NCBI RefSeq assembly: GCF_036345155.1
Contig: NZ_CP107772.1
Coordinates: 2,604,001 to 2,668,000, forward strand
DNA: 64,000 bases
Reading direction: 5' to 3'
Origin: Streptomyces sp. NBC_00582
GTDB taxonomy: Bacteria; Actinomycetota; Actinomycetes; Streptomycetales; Streptomycetaceae
Made by a program: the position numbers and the translations under genes. This document shows positions 63,581 to 64,000 of this stretch, piece by piece. Position 1 is the first letter of the stretch. Each line of letters begins with the position of its first letter. Below the pieces are notes generated by a model. That model was not told the origin of the DNA. It did not search any database and saw nothing but the letters and a program-made list of their open reading frames with translations.

Positions 63581-64000
63581 GGCGTGCCTTCCCGACCCGC
63601 GCTGCAACGCAGGCCTACTCGGTGACCATCAAAGGGATCAGTCGGGAAGGTACGCCTTCCGCGTCCCTCCCGGGGCTGATCCACAAGTCCCGAGCATTGC
63701 TCGTCGGCCATGACACAAACGGCACGAGACACCGTCCACGGGGGGCCTCGCGCAACCCTGCGAAGGACTCCTGCCGAGGCGTCTCGGGTCGTACCCTTCG
63801 AGCAGCTGCCGGCGTGGCGTTCACCGAGTCGGGCCAGTCGGCCTTCACTTCCTGCCTGAGTTGCCTGCTTCGCCTGGTCAGCCGGCACGAGGTGATACGG
63901 GTGTCCTGCAACACCGCCTCTTCACGGTCTTGGTCGTTCTTGCTGTCCTCGGTGAGCCGTGTGCAGAAACGAAATGCTTGCGGTGTCCGAGGCTCCCTGG
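63581..64000. other. Right end of the window, no confident gene
   Basis: The first 60-80 bp probably belong to the IS256 terminus. A minus-strand frame 63615-63914 exists but has weak coding character and no family match by eye. I see nothing else I can support up to the edge. Confidence 0.4.

Noticed and set aside
1..64000. tRNA or rRNA genes as integration sites
   Set aside because: No TTCRANYC-type arm with matching acceptor stem and no rRNA-like block was noticed on either strand; a covariance search would be needed to be sure.

Overview
The window is high-GC actinobacterial DNA, almost certainly Streptomyces. The support is the roughly 70% G+C, GTG/TTG starts, MmyB-type XRE regulators, SpoIIE-type phosphatases, DUF5994 paralogues and IS110, IS701, IS256 and Tn3 elements of streptomycete type. 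It looks like chromosome-arm accessory DNA: small functional modules separated by insertion sequences and many decayed genes. No rRNA, tRNA, CRISPR array or secondary-metabolite core enzyme was seen.

Layout. 1-5.1 kb: the end of an unknown gene, a DEDD-exonuclease-like protein with cysteine clusters, and a second, archaeal-type aspartyl-tRNA synthetase behind a T-box leader. 5.4-13.7 kb: two unknown genes (a Zn-finger/coiled-coil protein and a winged-helix-like protein), an excisionase-like HTH remnant, IS110 copy A, a truncated paralogue fused to a DNA-ligase fragment, an intact GAF-PP2C phosphatase, and broken LysR and PPOX genes. 13.7-25.4 kb: a redox cluster bracketed by two MmyB-type regulators (carboxymuconolactone decarboxylase family, cupin, aldo/keto reductase, two MFS exporters, DUF2255, two SDRs, cyclophilin-like lipoprotein, Zn-alcohol dehydrogenase), then a shortened XdhC. 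25.4-36.8 kb: a second HTH scar, then a block with three intact and one or two broken DUF5994 genes, paired small membrane proteins, a slipin, a frameshifted GNAT-AAA fusion, CorA, a fatty acid desaturase and a PAS-GAF-PP2C phosphatase.

36.8-43.6 kb: two more HTH scars flank a secreted cyclophilin and a two-gene candidate defence cassette (AIPR family protein plus a protein with a PD-(D/E)xK-like pattern), followed by IS110 copy B and a Tn3 transposase fragment. 44-50 kb: multicopper oxidase lipoprotein, DUF418/acyltransferase-type membrane protein, a small membrane protein and an ABC exporter. 50.1-53.8 kb: an IS701 element with CTAG target duplications, whose transposase gene is split by a 2.2-kb group II intron; removing the intron restores the frame. 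54.3-60.2 kb: a 1974-residue protein made only of 20 Ig/PKD-like repeats, ending at a perfect 18-bp terminator hairpin. 60.3-64 kb: an IS701 remnant, a ZTP-riboswitch-controlled folD and a broken IS256 transposase.

The most informative items are the two riboswitches (T-box/aspS, ZTP/folD), the intron-in-IS arrangement, the four HTH-terminator scars that share an IS110-end sequence, the scar-bounded AIPR cassette, and the DUF5994 paralogue block with a shared upstream 14-mer. All assignments are by eye from motifs; no database search was run.
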